Assembly: GCF_005768555.2 (NCBI RefSeq)
Contig: NZ_VCHX02000037.1
Location: 1-45,879 of the forward strand
DNA: 45,879 nucleotides
DNA from: Streptomyces sporangiiformans
GTDB lineage: Bacteria; Actinomycetota; Actinomycetes; Streptomycetales; Streptomycetaceae
Reading direction: 5' to 3'
Translations under genes and position numbers: made by a program
Notes under the pieces: model-generated
What the model saw: the letters and a program-made list of their open reading frames with translations, nothing else
What the model was told of the DNA's origin: nothing
Databases searched by the model: none
In this document: positions 28,360 through 37,596 of the stretch, one piece after another
Position numbering within the stretch: position 1 is the stretch's first letter
How the letters are laid out: each line of letters begins with the position of its first letter

Positions 28360-30005
28360 GCGCAGTAGCCGTCCACAGCCTGTGGACAATGGCGGCCGAT
28401 CCGATCGAGAAGATCGACGCGCCAAAGATCGAATACGGGCAGTTGTCGCCCACCTTGATCGTCATCGGCGCGGCGATCATCGGCGTGCTCGTCGAAGCGT
28501 TCGTGCCGCGCAAGTCCCGTTACTACGCGCAGGTGTTCCTGTCCGTCGTCGCGCTCGCCGCCGCCTTCGCCGCGGTCATCGGTCTCGCGGCCGGCGGATA
28601 CGGCACCACGAAGGCGAAGATCGCGGCGATGGGCGCGATCGCGGTCGACGGACCGGCCCTCTTCCTGCAGGGCACGATCCTGCTCGCCGGGCTGCTCGCC
28701 GTGTTCACCTTCGCCGAGCGGCGCCTCGACCCGGTGGCGCACGGCAACCGCGTCGACTCGTTCGCCGCGCAGGCCGCGTCCGTGCCCGGCAGCGACAGCG
28801 AAAAAGCCGCGGTGAAGGCCGGGTTCACCACCACGGAGGCGTACCCGCTGCTCCTCTTCGCGGTCGGCGGCATGCTCATCTTCCCGTCGGCGAACGACCT
28901 GTTGACGCTGTTCATCGCCCTGGAAGTCTTCTCGCTGCCGCTCTACCTGCTGTGCGCCGTGGCCCGCCGCAAGCGGATCATGTCGCAGGAGGCCGCGGTC
29001 AAGTACTTCCTGCTCGGTGCCTTCGCCTCCGCGTTCACGCTCTTCGGCATCGCCCTGCTGTACGGCTACGCGGGCTCGGTGTCGTACGCGACGATCGCGC
29101 AGGTGGTCGACGGCTCGATCGAGAACGTGAACCCGGCGCTCGCCGACACCATGGGCAACGACGCGCTGCTGCTCATCGGTGCCGCGATGGTCGTCATGGG
29201 CCTGCTGTTCAAGGTGGGCGCGGTGCCGTTCCACATGTGGACCCCGGACGTGTACCAGGGTGCGCCGACCCCGGTGACCGGTTTCATGGCCGCCGCGACC
29301 AAGGTGGCCGCCTTCGGGGCGCTGCTTCGTCTGCTGTACGTCGTGCTGCCGGGCCTGCGCTGGGACTGGCGGCCGGTGATGTGGGCCGTCGCGATCGTCA
29401 CCATGCTGGGCGGCGCCATCGTCGCGATCACCCAGACCGACATCAAGCGGCTGCTGGCGTACTCGTCGATCGCGCACGCGGGCTTCATCCTCGCCGGTGT
29501 CATCGCGACCACGGCCGACGGTGTCTCGTCGGTGCTCTTCTATCTGGCCGCGTACTCCTTCGTCACGATCGGCGCGTTCGCGGTCGTGACCCTGGTGCGC
29601 GACGCGGGCGGCGAGGCCACGCATCTGTCCAAGTGGGCGGGGCTGGGACGGCGTTCGCCGCTGGTGGCGGCCGTGTTCGCGGTCTTCCTGCTGGCCTTCG
29701 CCGGCATTCCCCTCACCTCCGGCTTCGCCGGGAAGTTCGCCGTGTTCAAGGCGGCGGCGGAGGGCGGCGCCGGTGCGCTGGTCGTCGTCGGTGTGATCTC
29801 GTCGGCCATCGCGGCGTTCTTCTACATCCGCGTGATCGTGCTCATGTTCTTCAGCGAGCCGAAGCCGGAAGGACCGACGGTCGCCGTGCCGTCGCCGCTG
29901 ACGATGACAGCGATCGGGGTGGGCGTGGCGGTCACGCTGGTACTGGGTGTGGCGCCTCAGTACTTCCTGGAACTGGCGGGGCAGGCGGGAGTGTTCGTGC
30001 GCTGA
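28356..30005 (+). CDS. nuoN: NADH-quinone oxidoreductase subunit N
   Basis: 549 residues. The third antiporter-like subunit. Conserved segments are DLLTLFIALEVFSLPLYLL (key Glu), LLFKVGAVPFHMWTPDVYQGAPTPVTGFMA (key Lys) and RLLAYSSIAHAGFILAG. It is the last gene of the operon, followed by a strong hairpin. The GTG at 28356 overlaps the nuoM stop; ATG at 28389 is an alternative start. Confidence 0.96.
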   Translation: MSAVAVHSLWTMAADPIEKIDAPKIEYGQLSPTLIVIGAAIIGVLVEAFVPRKSRYYAQVFLSVVALAAAFAAVIGLAAGGYGTTKAKIAAMGAIAVDGPALFLQGTILLAGLLAVFTFAERRLDPVAHGNRVDSFAAQAASVPGSDSEKAAVKAGFTTTEAYPLLLFAVGGMLIFPSANDLLTLFIALEVFSLPLYLLCAVARRKRIMSQEAAVKYFLLGAFASAFTLFGIALLYGYAGSVSYATIAQVVDGSIENVNPALADTMGNDALLLIGAAMVVMGLLFKVGAVPFHMWTPDVYQGAPTPVTGFMAAATKVAAFGALLRLLYVVLPGLRWDWRPVMWAVAIVTMLGGAIVAITQTDIKRLLAYSSIAHAGFILAGVIATTADGVSSVLFYLAAYSFVTIGAFAVVTLVRDAGGEATHLSKWAGLGRRSPLVAAVFAVFLLAFAGIPLTSGFAGKFAVFKAAAEGGAGALVVVGVISSAIAAFFYIRVIVLMFFSEPKPEGPTVAVPSPLTMTAIGVGVAVTLVLGVAPQYFLELAGQAGVFVR

Positions 30006-30026
30006 CGCCTCGCTCCTCGTACGCAG

Positions 30027-30060
30027 CCGGCCCGGCTCCCCATCATGGGGGCCGGGCCGG
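30027..30060. terminator. Bidirectional terminator after nuoN
   Basis: CCGGCCCGG pairs exactly with CCGGGCCGG; inside it TCCCC pairs with GGGGG around an ATCAT loop, leaving one bulged base. It lies between convergent nuoN and the Uma2 gene. Confidence 0.78.
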
Positions 30061-30082
30061 TGTGGTGAAGGGGGCATGCTGG

Positions 30083-30685
30083 TTACTGGCTTTCCTCACG
30101 GCGCGCCCTGATCTTGGTGAGATCCAGGTCCACCGGGAACGGGACAGACATCTTCATCCGCTCACGGAAGATGCCCACGCTGGTGTAGGTGCCGGTGGTG
30201 GGCTCCAGTTCGAAGGCGTGGACCGCGGCGAGACCCTTCTCGTTCTCGACCCGCCAGTAGTGGGGGATCTTCGCCCGGGCGTACTTGATCGGCTTGGTCT
30301 CACGATCCCGGGCCTCGGAGTCCGGGGATACGACCTCGACGGCCAGCACGACGGCTTCGACCGGGAACCGGGTCTGCTCCGGATCCTCCACCACGTCTTC
30401 TCGCACCACGACCACGTCCGGTTCGGGCCGGTTCTGCCGGTCGATGTCGATGGTGAACTCGCGAATGACTTCGAAGTCCTGCGGCGCCAGGGACTGGAGC
30501 TGCCACGCGAAGAAGCTCACAGCGCGTGAATGAAAGAGAGTCTGCGGACTGACGAAGACGAGGCTCCCGTCGATCAGCTCCGTGTGTGGAGGCAGGTTGG
30601 GAAGCTCGTCCAGGTCGTCGGCGGTCCAGCCGCCCTCCGGCGGAATCGGCCAGGTGGGCTCCGACGCCTTCGGTGCGACGCTCAT
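30083..30685 (-). CDS. Uma2 family (DUF820) putative endonuclease
   Basis: 200 residues from the ATG at 30685, with GGGAG five bases upstream. The Uma2 fold is a PD-(D/E)XK nuclease-like domain. Visible parts are WTADDLDELPNLPPHTELIDGSLVFVSP, RPEPDVVVV (the PD motif), AVVLAVEVVSPDSEARD (the ExV motif) and KPIKYARAKIPHYWRVE. Such genes are numerous in streptomycetes and cyanobacteria, and their function is not settled. It is convergent with nuoN and divergent from recQ (203-base gap). Confidence 0.88.
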   Translation of the reverse strand: MSVAPKASEPTWPIPPEGGWTADDLDELPNLPPHTELIDGSLVFVSPQTLFHSRAVSFFAWQLQSLAPQDFEVIREFTIDIDRQNRPEPDVVVVREDVVEDPEQTRFPVEAVVLAVEVVSPDSEARDRETKPIKYARAKIPHYWRVENEKGLAAVHAFELEPTTGTYTSVGIFRERMKMSVPFPVDLDLTKIRARREESQ

Positions 30686-30888
30686 CACTGCTCCCATGGG
30701 ACGGAGTCTCGCCGGTCCATCCAGACTATCGGCCGGAAACGGACGCGGCTCCCGCGCACATGTGAACGAGTGATGCGCCTTGACGTGGGATGGTGCGAGG
30801 CAGCCTGTGGACAACTGCGAGGCTGTCGGTGTGGGCCCCTATCGTGGGGGCAGTGGTCGAGGCACGGTGTGCGACGGGGGACAGGGCG

Positions 30889-32889
30889 ATGAGCGGGACG
30901 GGTGGGACAGGTGTGATGGCCGAAGACGACAGGCCCGCGGGCCTCGCGGTGACCGAGGCGCTGGGCACGCTCCACCGTGTCTTCGGATACGAGGCGTTCC
31001 GCGGCGAGCAGGAAGCGGTCATCGAGCATGTGGTGGCCGGCGGTGACGCCGTCGTCCTCATGCCGACAGGCGGCGGCAAGTCGCTCTGCTACCAGATCCC
31101 GGCCCTGGTCAGACCCGGTACGGGCGTGGTGGTGTCCCCCCTCATCGCGCTGATGCAGGACCAGGTGGACGCGCTGCGGGCGCTCGGCGTGCGCGCCGGG
31201 TTCATGAACTCCACGCAGGACTTCGACGAGCGGCGCTTGGTCGAGGCGGAGTTCCTGGCGGGCGAGCTCGACCTGCTCTACCTCGCGCCGGAGCGGCTGC
31301 GCCTGGAGTCCACGCTCGATCTGCTGGCCCGCGGCAAGATCTCCGTCTTCGCGATCGACGAGGCGCACTGTGTGTCGCAGTGGGGCCACGACTTCCGGCC
31401 CGACTACCTGGCGCTCTCGCTCCTGGGGCAGCGCTGGCCCGAGGTGCCGCGGATCGCGCTGACGGCGACGGCCACGCACGCGACGCACGAGGAGATCACG
31501 CAGCGCCTGGGCATGCCGGACGCCCGCCACTTCGTGGCGAGCTTCGACCGGCCCAACATCCAGTACCGGATCGTGCCGAAGGCCGACCCCAAGAAGCAGC
31601 TGCTGTCGTTCCTGAAGGAGGAGCACGCGGGCGACGCGGGCATCGTGTACTGCCTGTCGCGCAACTCGGTGGAGAAGACCGCCGAGTTCCTCTGCCGCAA
31701 CGGCATCGAGGCGGTGCCGTACCACGCGGGCCTGGACGCGGGCACACGCGCCACGCACCAGGCGCGGTTCCTCCGTGAGGAGGGGCTGGTGGTGTGCGCG
31801 ACCATCGCTTTCGGCATGGGCATCGACAAGCCGGACGTACGGTTCGTCGCCCATCTCGACCTGCCCAAGTCGGTCGAGGGCTACTACCAGGAGACGGGTC
31901 GCGCGGGCCGCGACGGACTGGCGTCCACGGCCTGGATGGCGTACGGCCTGAACGACGTCATACAGCAGCGCAAGCTGATCCAGTCCGGAGAGGGCGACGA
32001 GGCGTTCCAGCGCCGGGCCGCGGCGCACCTCGACGCGATGCTCGCGCTGTGCGAGACCGTCCAGTGCCGCCGCGCCCAACTGCTCGCCTACTTCGGCCAG
32101 GACGCCGAGTCCACGGCGTGCGGAAACTGCGACACATGCCTGGTCCCGCCCGAGACCTGGGACGGCACGATCGCGGCCCAGAAGGTGCTGTCCACGGTGG
32201 TGCGGTTGCAGCGCGAGCGGGGCCAGAAGTTCGGGGCGGTGCAGATCGTCGACATTCTGCTCGGGCGCAGGACCGCCAGGGTCATACAGTTCGATCACGA
32301 CCAGATGTCCGTGTTCGGCATTGGCGAGGAGCTGTCCGAAGGCGAATGGCGCGGTGTCGTACGGCAGCTGCTGGCCCAGGGGCTGCTCGCGGTCGAGGGT
32401 GAGTACGGGACGCTGGTACTGACCGAGGCGAGCGGCACGGTGCTGCGGCGCGAGCGTGAGGTGCCGCTGCGCAAGGAGCCGAAGAAGCCGGTGACCTCGC
32501 GGTCGGCGTCGCCCCGGGGCGAGCGCAGGGCCAAGGCCGCGGCCGCCGAACTGCCCGACGAGCTGGTCCCCGTCTTCGAGGCCCTGCGCGCCTGGCGTGC
32601 CGCGCAGGCCAAGGAACAGGGCGTCCCGGCGTACGTCATCTTCCACGACGCGACACTGCGGGAGATCGCCACGGCGGGGCCCACCTCCATGGCGGAGCTG
32701 GGCGGGATCAGCGGAGTCGGCGAGAAGAAGCTCACGACATACGGGGAAGGCGTGCTCGAGGTGCTGGCCTCGCTGTCCCCGGGCTCGCCGCCGGCCCCCG
32801 CGAACCGGGGCGAGGACTCGGCGGCGACGGACGTGGAGCCGGAGCCGGAGGACTGGGGGGAGCCCGACGAGCCGGACGACTGGATGTAG
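30889..32889 (+). CDS. recQ: ATP-dependent DNA helicase RecQ
   Basis: 666 residues from the ATG at 30889. A 3'-5' helicase of DNA repair. Seen are Walker [18 protein letters not shown], the DEAH box [19 protein letters not shown], motif III LTATAT, motif [19 protein letters not shown] and motif [12 protein letters not shown]. The RecQ-C zinc site (CGNCDTC plus an upstream Cys) and winged helix follow. A C-terminal HRDC domain ([29 protein letters not shown]) and an acidic tail finish the protein. No clear SOS box is visible upstream. Confidence 0.95.
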   Translation: MSGTGGTGVMAEDDRPAGLAVTEALGTLHRVFGYEAFRGEQEAVIEHVVAGGDAVVLMPTGGGKSLCYQIPALVRPGTGVVVSPLIALMQDQVDALRALGVRAGFMNSTQDFDERRLVEAEFLAGELDLLYLAPERLRLESTLDLLARGKISVFAIDEAHCVSQWGHDFRPDYLALSLLGQRWPEVPRIALTATATHATHEEITQRLGMPDARHFVASFDRPNIQYRIVPKADPKKQLLSFLKEEHAGDAGIVYCLSRNSVEKTAEFLCRNGIEAVPYHAGLDAGTRATHQARFLREEGLVVCATIAFGMGIDKPDVRFVAHLDLPKSVEGYYQETGRAGRDGLASTAWMAYGLNDVIQQRKLIQSGEGDEAFQRRAAAHLDAMLALCETVQCRRAQLLAYFGQDAESTACGNCDTCLVPPETWDGTIAAQKVLSTVVRLQRERGQKFGAVQIVDILLGRRTARVIQFDHDQMSVFGIGEELSEGEWRGVVRQLLAQGLLAVEGEYGTLVLTEASGTVLRREREVPLRKEPKKPVTSRSASPRGERRAKAAAAELPDELVPVFEALRAWRAAQAKEQGVPAYVIFHDATLREIATAGPTSMAELGGISGVGEKKLTTYGEGVLEVLASLSPGSPPAPANRGEDSAATDVEPEPEDWGEPDEPDDWM

Positions 32890-32946
32890 GGGCGAGACGG
32901 GCGAGGCGGGCGACGCGCTGCCCCTGGGGTGCCTTCCGGGCGACCG

Positions 32947-33044
32947 GACGTGGAGCTTGCCCGGGCAGCCGGGACAGAGCGACGTGGAGCTTGCCCGGGC
33001 GCCCGGACAGAGGACGTGGAGCCTGCCCGGTCGCCCGGACAGGG
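32947..33044. repeat. Three tandem 32-34 bp repeats
   Basis: Copies at 32947-32980, 32981-33012 and 33013-33044, each starting GACGTGGAGC and holding TGCCCGGG or TGCCCGGT and a CCCGGACAG-like end. They fill the space between convergent recQ and the fumarylacetoacetase gene. GC-rich palindromic cores could act as terminators. Confidence 0.8.
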
Positions 33045-33049
33045 CACCG

Positions 33050-34264
33050 TCACGCGCTCGGGACGACCCGCCCGGTCACTTCGCCCAGTCCCACCTGGGT
33101 TCCGTTCGGGCCCGGTGCCCAGGCCGTGATCGTCACGACGTCGCCGTCCTCCAGGAACGTTCGCTTGTCGTCGGGGAGTTCGAGGGTGTCGCGTCCGTTC
33201 CAGGTGAGCTCCAGCAGCGACCCGCGTTCGCGTTCGCCGGCCCCGCTCACCGTCCCCGAGCCGTAGAGGTCGCCGGTGCGAAGGGAGGCGCCGTTCACCG
33301 TCATGTGGGCCAGTTGCTGGGCGGCGGTCCAGTACATGGTGGAGAAGGGCGGCTCGGAGATGACGTGGCCGTTGAGGGCGACGGAGATGCGCAGGTCGTA
33401 GCCGCCGGGTTCCTCGGAGGAGTCGTCCAGGTAGGGGAGGAGGGGGTGGGTACGGGACGGGGGTGGGACCCGAGCGTCCTCAAGGGCGTCCAGAGGTGTG
33501 ATCCAGGCCGACACCGACGTGGCGAAGGACTTGCCGAGGAACGGGCCGAGGGGGACGTACTCCCAGGCCTGGAGGTCGCGCGCGGACCAGTCGTTGAGGA
33601 GGCAGAGGCCGAAGACGTGGTCGCTGAAGTCGCTCAGCGGTACGGATGTGCCCATGGCGGAGGGCGCACCGACCACGAAGCCGACCTCCGCCTCGATGTC
33701 CAGCCGGACGGACGGTCCGAAGACCGGCTCCGGGTCCGTGGGGGCCTTGCGCTGGCCTGAGGGGCGTACCACGTCCGTACCGGACACCACGACGGTGCCG
33801 GACCGGCCGTGGTAACCGATCGGCAGATGCTTCCAGTTGGGGGTGAGGGAGTCGGCGGCGTCGGGGCGGAAGATCTTGCCGACGTTGCGGGCGTGGTTCT
33901 CCGACGCGTAGAAGTCGACGTAGTCCGCGACCTCGAAGGGCAGGTGCAGGGTCACCTCGGAGAGCGGGTGCAGCAGGGGTGCGATGGTCTCCCGGTGGGC
34001 GGGCACCGTCACCCACGCCGTGATCGCCCGCCGGACGTCCGACCAGGCCGTACGGCCCGCCGCGAGCAGCGGGTCGAGGGAGCGGCAGGCGAGCAGGCGG
34101 ACGTACGGGGAGCCGAGCGCCCGAGCCGCGCCCCCCGCGTCGAGGACGTGGTCGCCCAGCCGGACACCGACCCCGCGCTCCTTGGAGCCGAGCGGGGAGA
34201 ACACGCCGTACGGAAGGTTGTGCGGACCGAAGGGATCGCCCTCGGGGACCTCGAAGGGGGGCAT
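33050..34264 (-). CDS. fahA: Fumarylacetoacetase
   Basis: 404 residues from the ATG at 34264 with GAGG upstream. It hydrolyses fumarylacetoacetate to fumarate and acetoacetate, the last step of tyrosine and homogentisate breakdown. The N-terminal domain (PEGDPFGPHNLPYGVFS) and C-terminal catalytic barrel are complete. Metal and active-site segments are YVDFYASENHARNVGKIFRP, LDIEAEVGFVVG and LCLLNDWSARDLQAWEYVPLGPFLGKSF. No other tyrosine-catabolic gene is in the window. It is convergent with recQ across the tandem repeats. Confidence 0.93.
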   Translation of the reverse strand: MPPFEVPEGDPFGPHNLPYGVFSPLGSKERGVGVRLGDHVLDAGGAARALGSPYVRLLACRSLDPLLAAGRTAWSDVRRAITAWVTVPAHRETIAPLLHPLSEVTLHLPFEVADYVDFYASENHARNVGKIFRPDAADSLTPNWKHLPIGYHGRSGTVVVSGTDVVRPSGQRKAPTDPEPVFGPSVRLDIEAEVGFVVGAPSAMGTSVPLSDFSDHVFGLCLLNDWSARDLQAWEYVPLGPFLGKSFATSVSAWITPLDALEDARVPPPSRTHPLLPYLDDSSEEPGGYDLRISVALNGHVISEPPFSTMYWTAAQQLAHMTVNGASLRTGDLYGSGTVSGAGERERGSLLELTWNGRDTLELPDDKRTFLEDGDVVTITAWAPGPNGTQVGLGEVTGRVVPSA

Positions 34265-34283
34265 CGGATGCTGCCTCGCTTTC

Positions 34284-34302
34284 CGTGTGGGTGAGGCACA
34301 CG
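34284..34302. promoter_or_regulatory. Inverted repeat upstream of the fumarylacetoacetase gene
   Basis: CGTGTG and CACACG with a 7-base spacer, 20 bases before the start codon. It could be an operator for a repressor of the aromatic catabolic pathway; the arms are short. Confidence 0.3.
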
Positions 34303-34560
34303 TTACGGGGAGTTGTCTCGCATGGGCAGTGTCTAAAAAGCGCGCAATGTCCGGAAGAGGCTTGCGCTCGCCTTGGAGGCGGGCGCGCGGGTGCGCATGG
34401 TCGCGCGTGGCGAGGGAGCGGTGGGCTTCGGCGCGCCCCCTTGGAAGCATCCGAGCCTGCGCCCCCGGCCTGTATTTCACGGGCTTGCCGACGGCGGCGT
34501 TCCTCCGTCAGTCAGTCCGCCCACCAACCCGCCGGCCCAGCAACCCGCCGGCCTGCCGGG

Positions 34561-35196
34561 TTATGCCTCTCCCGCCGCCGCTCGTTGCCATGCGAGGAAG
34601 TCGGCGACGAGTTCGGGCGGGTTGGCGGCCTTGGTGGCCTCCACCTCCCACCCCGGACAGTCCATGTCGAAGACCACGACGGGCACGGGACGACCGAGGA
34701 TCTCCTTGATCCGGCCGCTGCTCTGGAGGTGGCGGGAGAGGTCGACGCAGGTAGCGGCGAAGTGCTCGACCAGTGCCGTGTACTGGCCGTCGTCGGCGTC
34801 GTCCCCCTCACCGTCGAACCAGAGGCCGAGCCGCTTCACCTCGTCGACGTAGAGAGGGCTTCCAGTGGGGTCCTCCGGAACGTTCCCCAGCATCTCGAAC
34901 CCGTCCAGCAACCAACAGGCGTAATTCCAGCGGGCTTCGCCCGGGTCCTCCGGCCGGGCCTCCAGCCGGTACTGGCTCTCGGTGTTGTACCCGATCGCGA
35001 CGTACGGCCTCCTGGGGTCGTAGTCGATCCGCCAGATACGGAAGGAGAGGGCGTAGATCTCGGGTTTGAGGTCGTCCGGGAACCGCTCCAGCGCCTCGGC
35101 CGCGGCAGTGCGCAGGTGCTGCTGGAACGGCTGCGTGGGAAACGACCCTGTGGGAAGCGGCTGCGAGGGGAACGACGGCATGGGCAACGGTTTCAC
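34561..35196 (-). CDS. Unrecognised 211-residue protein, second gene of a coupled pair
   Basis: The GTG at 35196 overlaps the stop of the upstream gene (GTGA), so translation is coupled. The N-terminus is Pro/Ser/Phe-rich. The body is soluble and acidic, with EALERFPDDLKPEIYALSFRIWRIDYDPRRPYVAIGYNTE, then WNYACWLLDG and a helical C-terminal half ending VFDMDCPGWEVEATKAANPPELVADFLAWQ. No signal peptide or membrane helix is seen. It weakly recalls DUF4303-like proteins found with polymorphic toxins, but I do not recognise it firmly. Confidence 0.65.
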   Translation of the reverse strand: MKPLPMPSFPSQPLPTGSFPTQPFQQHLRTAAAEALERFPDDLKPEIYALSFRIWRIDYDPRRPYVAIGYNTESQYRLEARPEDPGEARWNYACWLLDGFEMLGNVPEDPTGSPLYVDEVKRLGLWFDGEGDDADDGQYTALVEHFAATCVDLSRHLQSSGRIKEILGRPVPVVVFDMDCPGWEVEATKAANPPELVADFLAWQRAAAGEA

Positions 35197-35642
35197 GCGC
35201 CTTCCTCCAGCGTCCACACGGGCCACTCCCGGGGAGGCGCCGGTCGGACCTCCCACTTCGAGAGGTCGCCGTCCAAGTCCTCGTCGCCGTAGGGAAGCCG
35301 GGACGCGTCAGCGTGAGGCAGGAAGTAGACGCCGAACGCCCAGTACTCCGGAAGCTCGTGCGTCATGAGTTCCTGGCCCGAGGGCTCGATCTCGATGTCC
35401 GCGTACCGTGCGTTGATCCTCGCGACGGCCTCCGCCCGCGAGATCCCGAAGCGCTCCACGAGCACGTCCGCCATCTCGCGGAAGTAGTCGAGCATGCCGT
35501 CGTCGAGACGGGCCAGGAATTCCGCGGTCCTCACCGTCACGCGGGGCATCTCCGTGTCAGGCCGTGGGGGCCGCCAGTTCCGCATCTGCTCCTGCAGCCA
35601 GTCTGCCGCGCCGATGTCGCCTTCGGATGGCGTGTGGGTCAT
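35193..35642 (-). CDS. Unrecognised 149-residue protein, first gene of a coupled pair
   Basis: A small soluble protein. Middle part: RVTVRTAEFLARLDDGMLDYFREMADVLVERFGISRAEAVARINARY, predicted helical. The second half, IEIEPSGQELMTHELPEYWAFGVYFLP followed by the acidic segment DEDLDGDLSKWEVRP, looks like a beta-rich end. No catalytic motif is recognised. It is cotranscribed with the gene at 34561-35196 and divergent from the HAD gene (153-base gap). Confidence 0.65.
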   Translation of the reverse strand: MTHTPSEGDIGAADWLQEQMRNWRPPRPDTEMPRVTVRTAEFLARLDDGMLDYFREMADVLVERFGISRAEAVARINARYADIEIEPSGQELMTHELPEYWAFGVYFLPHADASRLPYGDEDLDGDLSKWEVRPAPPREWPVWTLEEGA

Positions 35643-35795
35643 GGCTCCAGTCTGCGCGTGCGGTGGTCGCGGCCGGAGGTTCGGGGGCGCTCGACGGCGC
35701 TCGATGGGGCTCGAGGGCGCTCGGAGTGGTCGAGGTTTCGGACGACGTCCGGTTCCGGCCGGGTCGATGGGCCGTTCGATCCGTATTCTCTGATC

Positions 35796-36650
35796 ATGGC
35801 CGCACCGATCGCATATTCACTTATCGCCACTGACCTGGACGGAACGCTGCTCCGCGGCGACGACACCCTCTCCGACCGGTCACGGACCGCGCTGGCGATG
35901 GCGGCCACGGCGGGCGCCCGGCACCTCGTGGTGACGGGACGACCGGCCCCACGCGTGCGGCCGTTACTGGATGACCTGGGCGGCCAGGGGCTGGCGGTGT
36001 GCGGGCAGGGAGCGCAGTTGTACGACGCCGGGGCCGACCGCATGGTGTGGTCGGTGACCCTCGACCGCGAGCTGGCGGAGACGGCGCTCGGCAAGATCGA
36101 GGCGGAGGTCGGGGAGGTGTACGCGGCCGTGGACCAGGACGGCGTCGACGGGCTCACGCTCATCGAACCGGGCTACGAGATGCCGCATCCCACGCTGCCG
36201 GCGGTGCGCATCCTCCACCGCGACGACCTCTGGGCCGAACCCATCAGCAAGGTCCTCCTGCGCCACCCGGCGCTGACAGACGACGAGTTGGCGTCCGCGG
36301 CCCGTGCGGCGGTCGGTTCCCTCGCCAGCGTCACGATGTCCGGCCCCGGCACCGTCGAACTCCAGCCATGCGGGGTGACCAAGGCGACGGGCCTCGCCCT
36401 CGCGGCCGCCCATCTCGGCCTCACCCCCGCCGAGACGATCGCCTTCGGCGACATGCCCAACGACATCCCCATGTTCGACTGGGCAGCTCACGGCGTCGCG
36501 ATGTCCAACGCCCACCCCGAACTCAAGGCGGTGGCCGACGAGGTGACCCTGTCGAACGAGGACGACGGGATCGCGGTGGTCCTGGAACGGCTGTTTATGT
36601 CATGGGCCCCGGTGGTCAATGGGGAGAGTGAGCAGCCAGCACATCACTGA
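35796..36650 (+). CDS. HAD-superfamily Cof-type phosphatase
   Basis: 284 residues from the ATG at 35796. HAD motif I is DLDGTLLRG; motif II is the VVTGRP segment; motif III/IV is the Lys in VTKATGLALAA with FGDMPNDIPMF. The cap between them is of the Cof (C2B) type. These enzymes dephosphorylate sugar phosphates, flavins or similar small substrates. TATTCT at 35784-35789, six bases before the ATG, could be a -10 for a leaderless mRNA. The last 35 bases overlap the convergent DUF5959-fusion gene. Confidence 0.9.
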   Translation: MAAPIAYSLIATDLDGTLLRGDDTLSDRSRTALAMAATAGARHLVVTGRPAPRVRPLLDDLGGQGLAVCGQGAQLYDAGADRMVWSVTLDRELAETALGKIEAEVGEVYAAVDQDGVDGLTLIEPGYEMPHPTLPAVRILHRDDLWAEPISKVLLRHPALTDDELASAARAAVGSLASVTMSGPGTVELQPCGVTKATGLALAAAHLGLTPAETIAFGDMPNDIPMFDWAAHGVAMSNAHPELKAVADEVTLSNEDDGIAVVLERLFMSWAPVVNGESEQPAHH

Positions 36651-37596
36651 GGCGTTGCCGGTGGCTTGCGATCCAGTCCTCCGGCAGGCTGATGGGCACG
36701 CGCACGGTGACCATGGAGATCATCTGGTCCTCCACGACCACCTCGGGGCAGTCCCGCTCTCCCGTGAGGTGGATGAACACCGACGGCCCTCGCTCCACCG
36801 CCATCCAAGCGATGTCCTCACCGCCTTCGAGGCTGTTCAGGGCGCGCCCCCACGTTTCAAGTCGGCTGCGGGACAGGGCGAGCGCGAGGCGGCCCCGCAC
36901 GAAAGGGGTCTCCACGACGATCTCGGCCTCCAGGCCGCCCGGCACCTGTGGGTGGCGGCCGAGGACCGTGATCCTGACGGTGTTGCCCTCCTCGTCGGCG
37001 AGCAGTGCGAGATCCATCGGGCCGGTGCGATGCGAGGCCGGGAGGTCGGCGTCGCAGAAGACGCAGACGAAATGCGCGTCCTGTACGGAGTTCCACTCGC
37101 CGCATTCCGGGCAGCGGCGGTACGTGATCGGGTGCGTGTAAGCGGAGCCGTGGGCGATGCCCGCGCGCGCGAGGGCCGCCGCGACGGCCGGCCAGGACTC
37201 GACGTCCGGGCAGTAGCCGGTGGACTGGTTGCTCGCGTACGTGACCGTCCAGCCCTGAGCGGTACGGGCGAAGGCCAGCTCACCGGCCGCGCGTACCGCC
37301 TCGCCGCCCGCGCATGCCACATGTTCGGAGCGGCGCGGCGCCAGTCGAAGGGTGCCCGAGAGATCGACGACGAAGGTGTGGGGCTCGCGCAGTTCGTCCT
37401 GGGAGCGGGAGGCCAGAAAGGCGTCGAGGTCTGCCGGGGTCCGGATCCGGGCACCCTGGCCGGGCCGGCTGGTCGCGCCCGCGAGGGGCACCGACCCCGC
37501 CACGGCCGCCTCGACTGCCCCGGCCACCCCGGCCACCCCGGCCACCCCGGCGGCCTCGGCTATGTCGAGGGGGCCCACATACGCGTATGTGGTCAT
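36616..37596 (-). CDS. Zinc-ribbon protein fused to DUF5959
   Basis: 326 residues. The N-terminal 190 residues are a streptomycete protein type with TFVVDLSGTLRLAPRRSEHVAC, GWTVTYASNQSTGYCPD and a CPEC...CVFC zinc ribbon, which I know only as conserved hypothetical. Residues about 195-326 match DUF5959: LADEEGNTVRITVLGRHPQV, GLEAEIVVETPFVRGRLALALS and ISMVTVRVPISLPEDWIASHR. A Val/Ala/Gly repeat (GVAGVAGVAG) lies near the N-terminus, encoded by 9-bp repeats. No function is known for either part. The 3' end overlaps the HAD gene by 35 bases. Confidence 0.7.
   Translation of the reverse strand: MTTYAYVGPLDIAEAAGVAGVAGVAGAVEAAVAGSVPLAGATSRPGQGARIRTPADLDAFLASRSQDELREPHTFVVDLSGTLRLAPRRSEHVACAGGEAVRAAGELAFARTAQGWTVTYASNQSTGYCPDVESWPAVAAALARAGIAHGSAYTHPITYRRCPECGEWNSVQDAHFVCVFCDADLPASHRTGPMDLALLADEEGNTVRITVLGRHPQVPGGLEAEIVVETPFVRGRLALALSRSRLETWGRALNSLEGGEDIAWMAVERGPSVFIHLTGERDCPEVVVEDQMISMVTVRVPISLPEDWIASHRQRLSDVLAAHSPH

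Noticed and set aside
21247..30077. Very long open frames on the minus strand opposite the nuo genes (for example 21247-23235, 26701-28425, 28140-30077)
   Set aside because: They are antisense shadows produced by high GC at third positions. The translations are His/Arg/Asp-rich without domains, while the plus strand encodes intact Nuo subunits.
32947..33044. CRISPR or attachment site in the recQ-fumarylacetoacetase gap
   Set aside because: The copies abut without spacers, and no integrase or tRNA gene is nearby.
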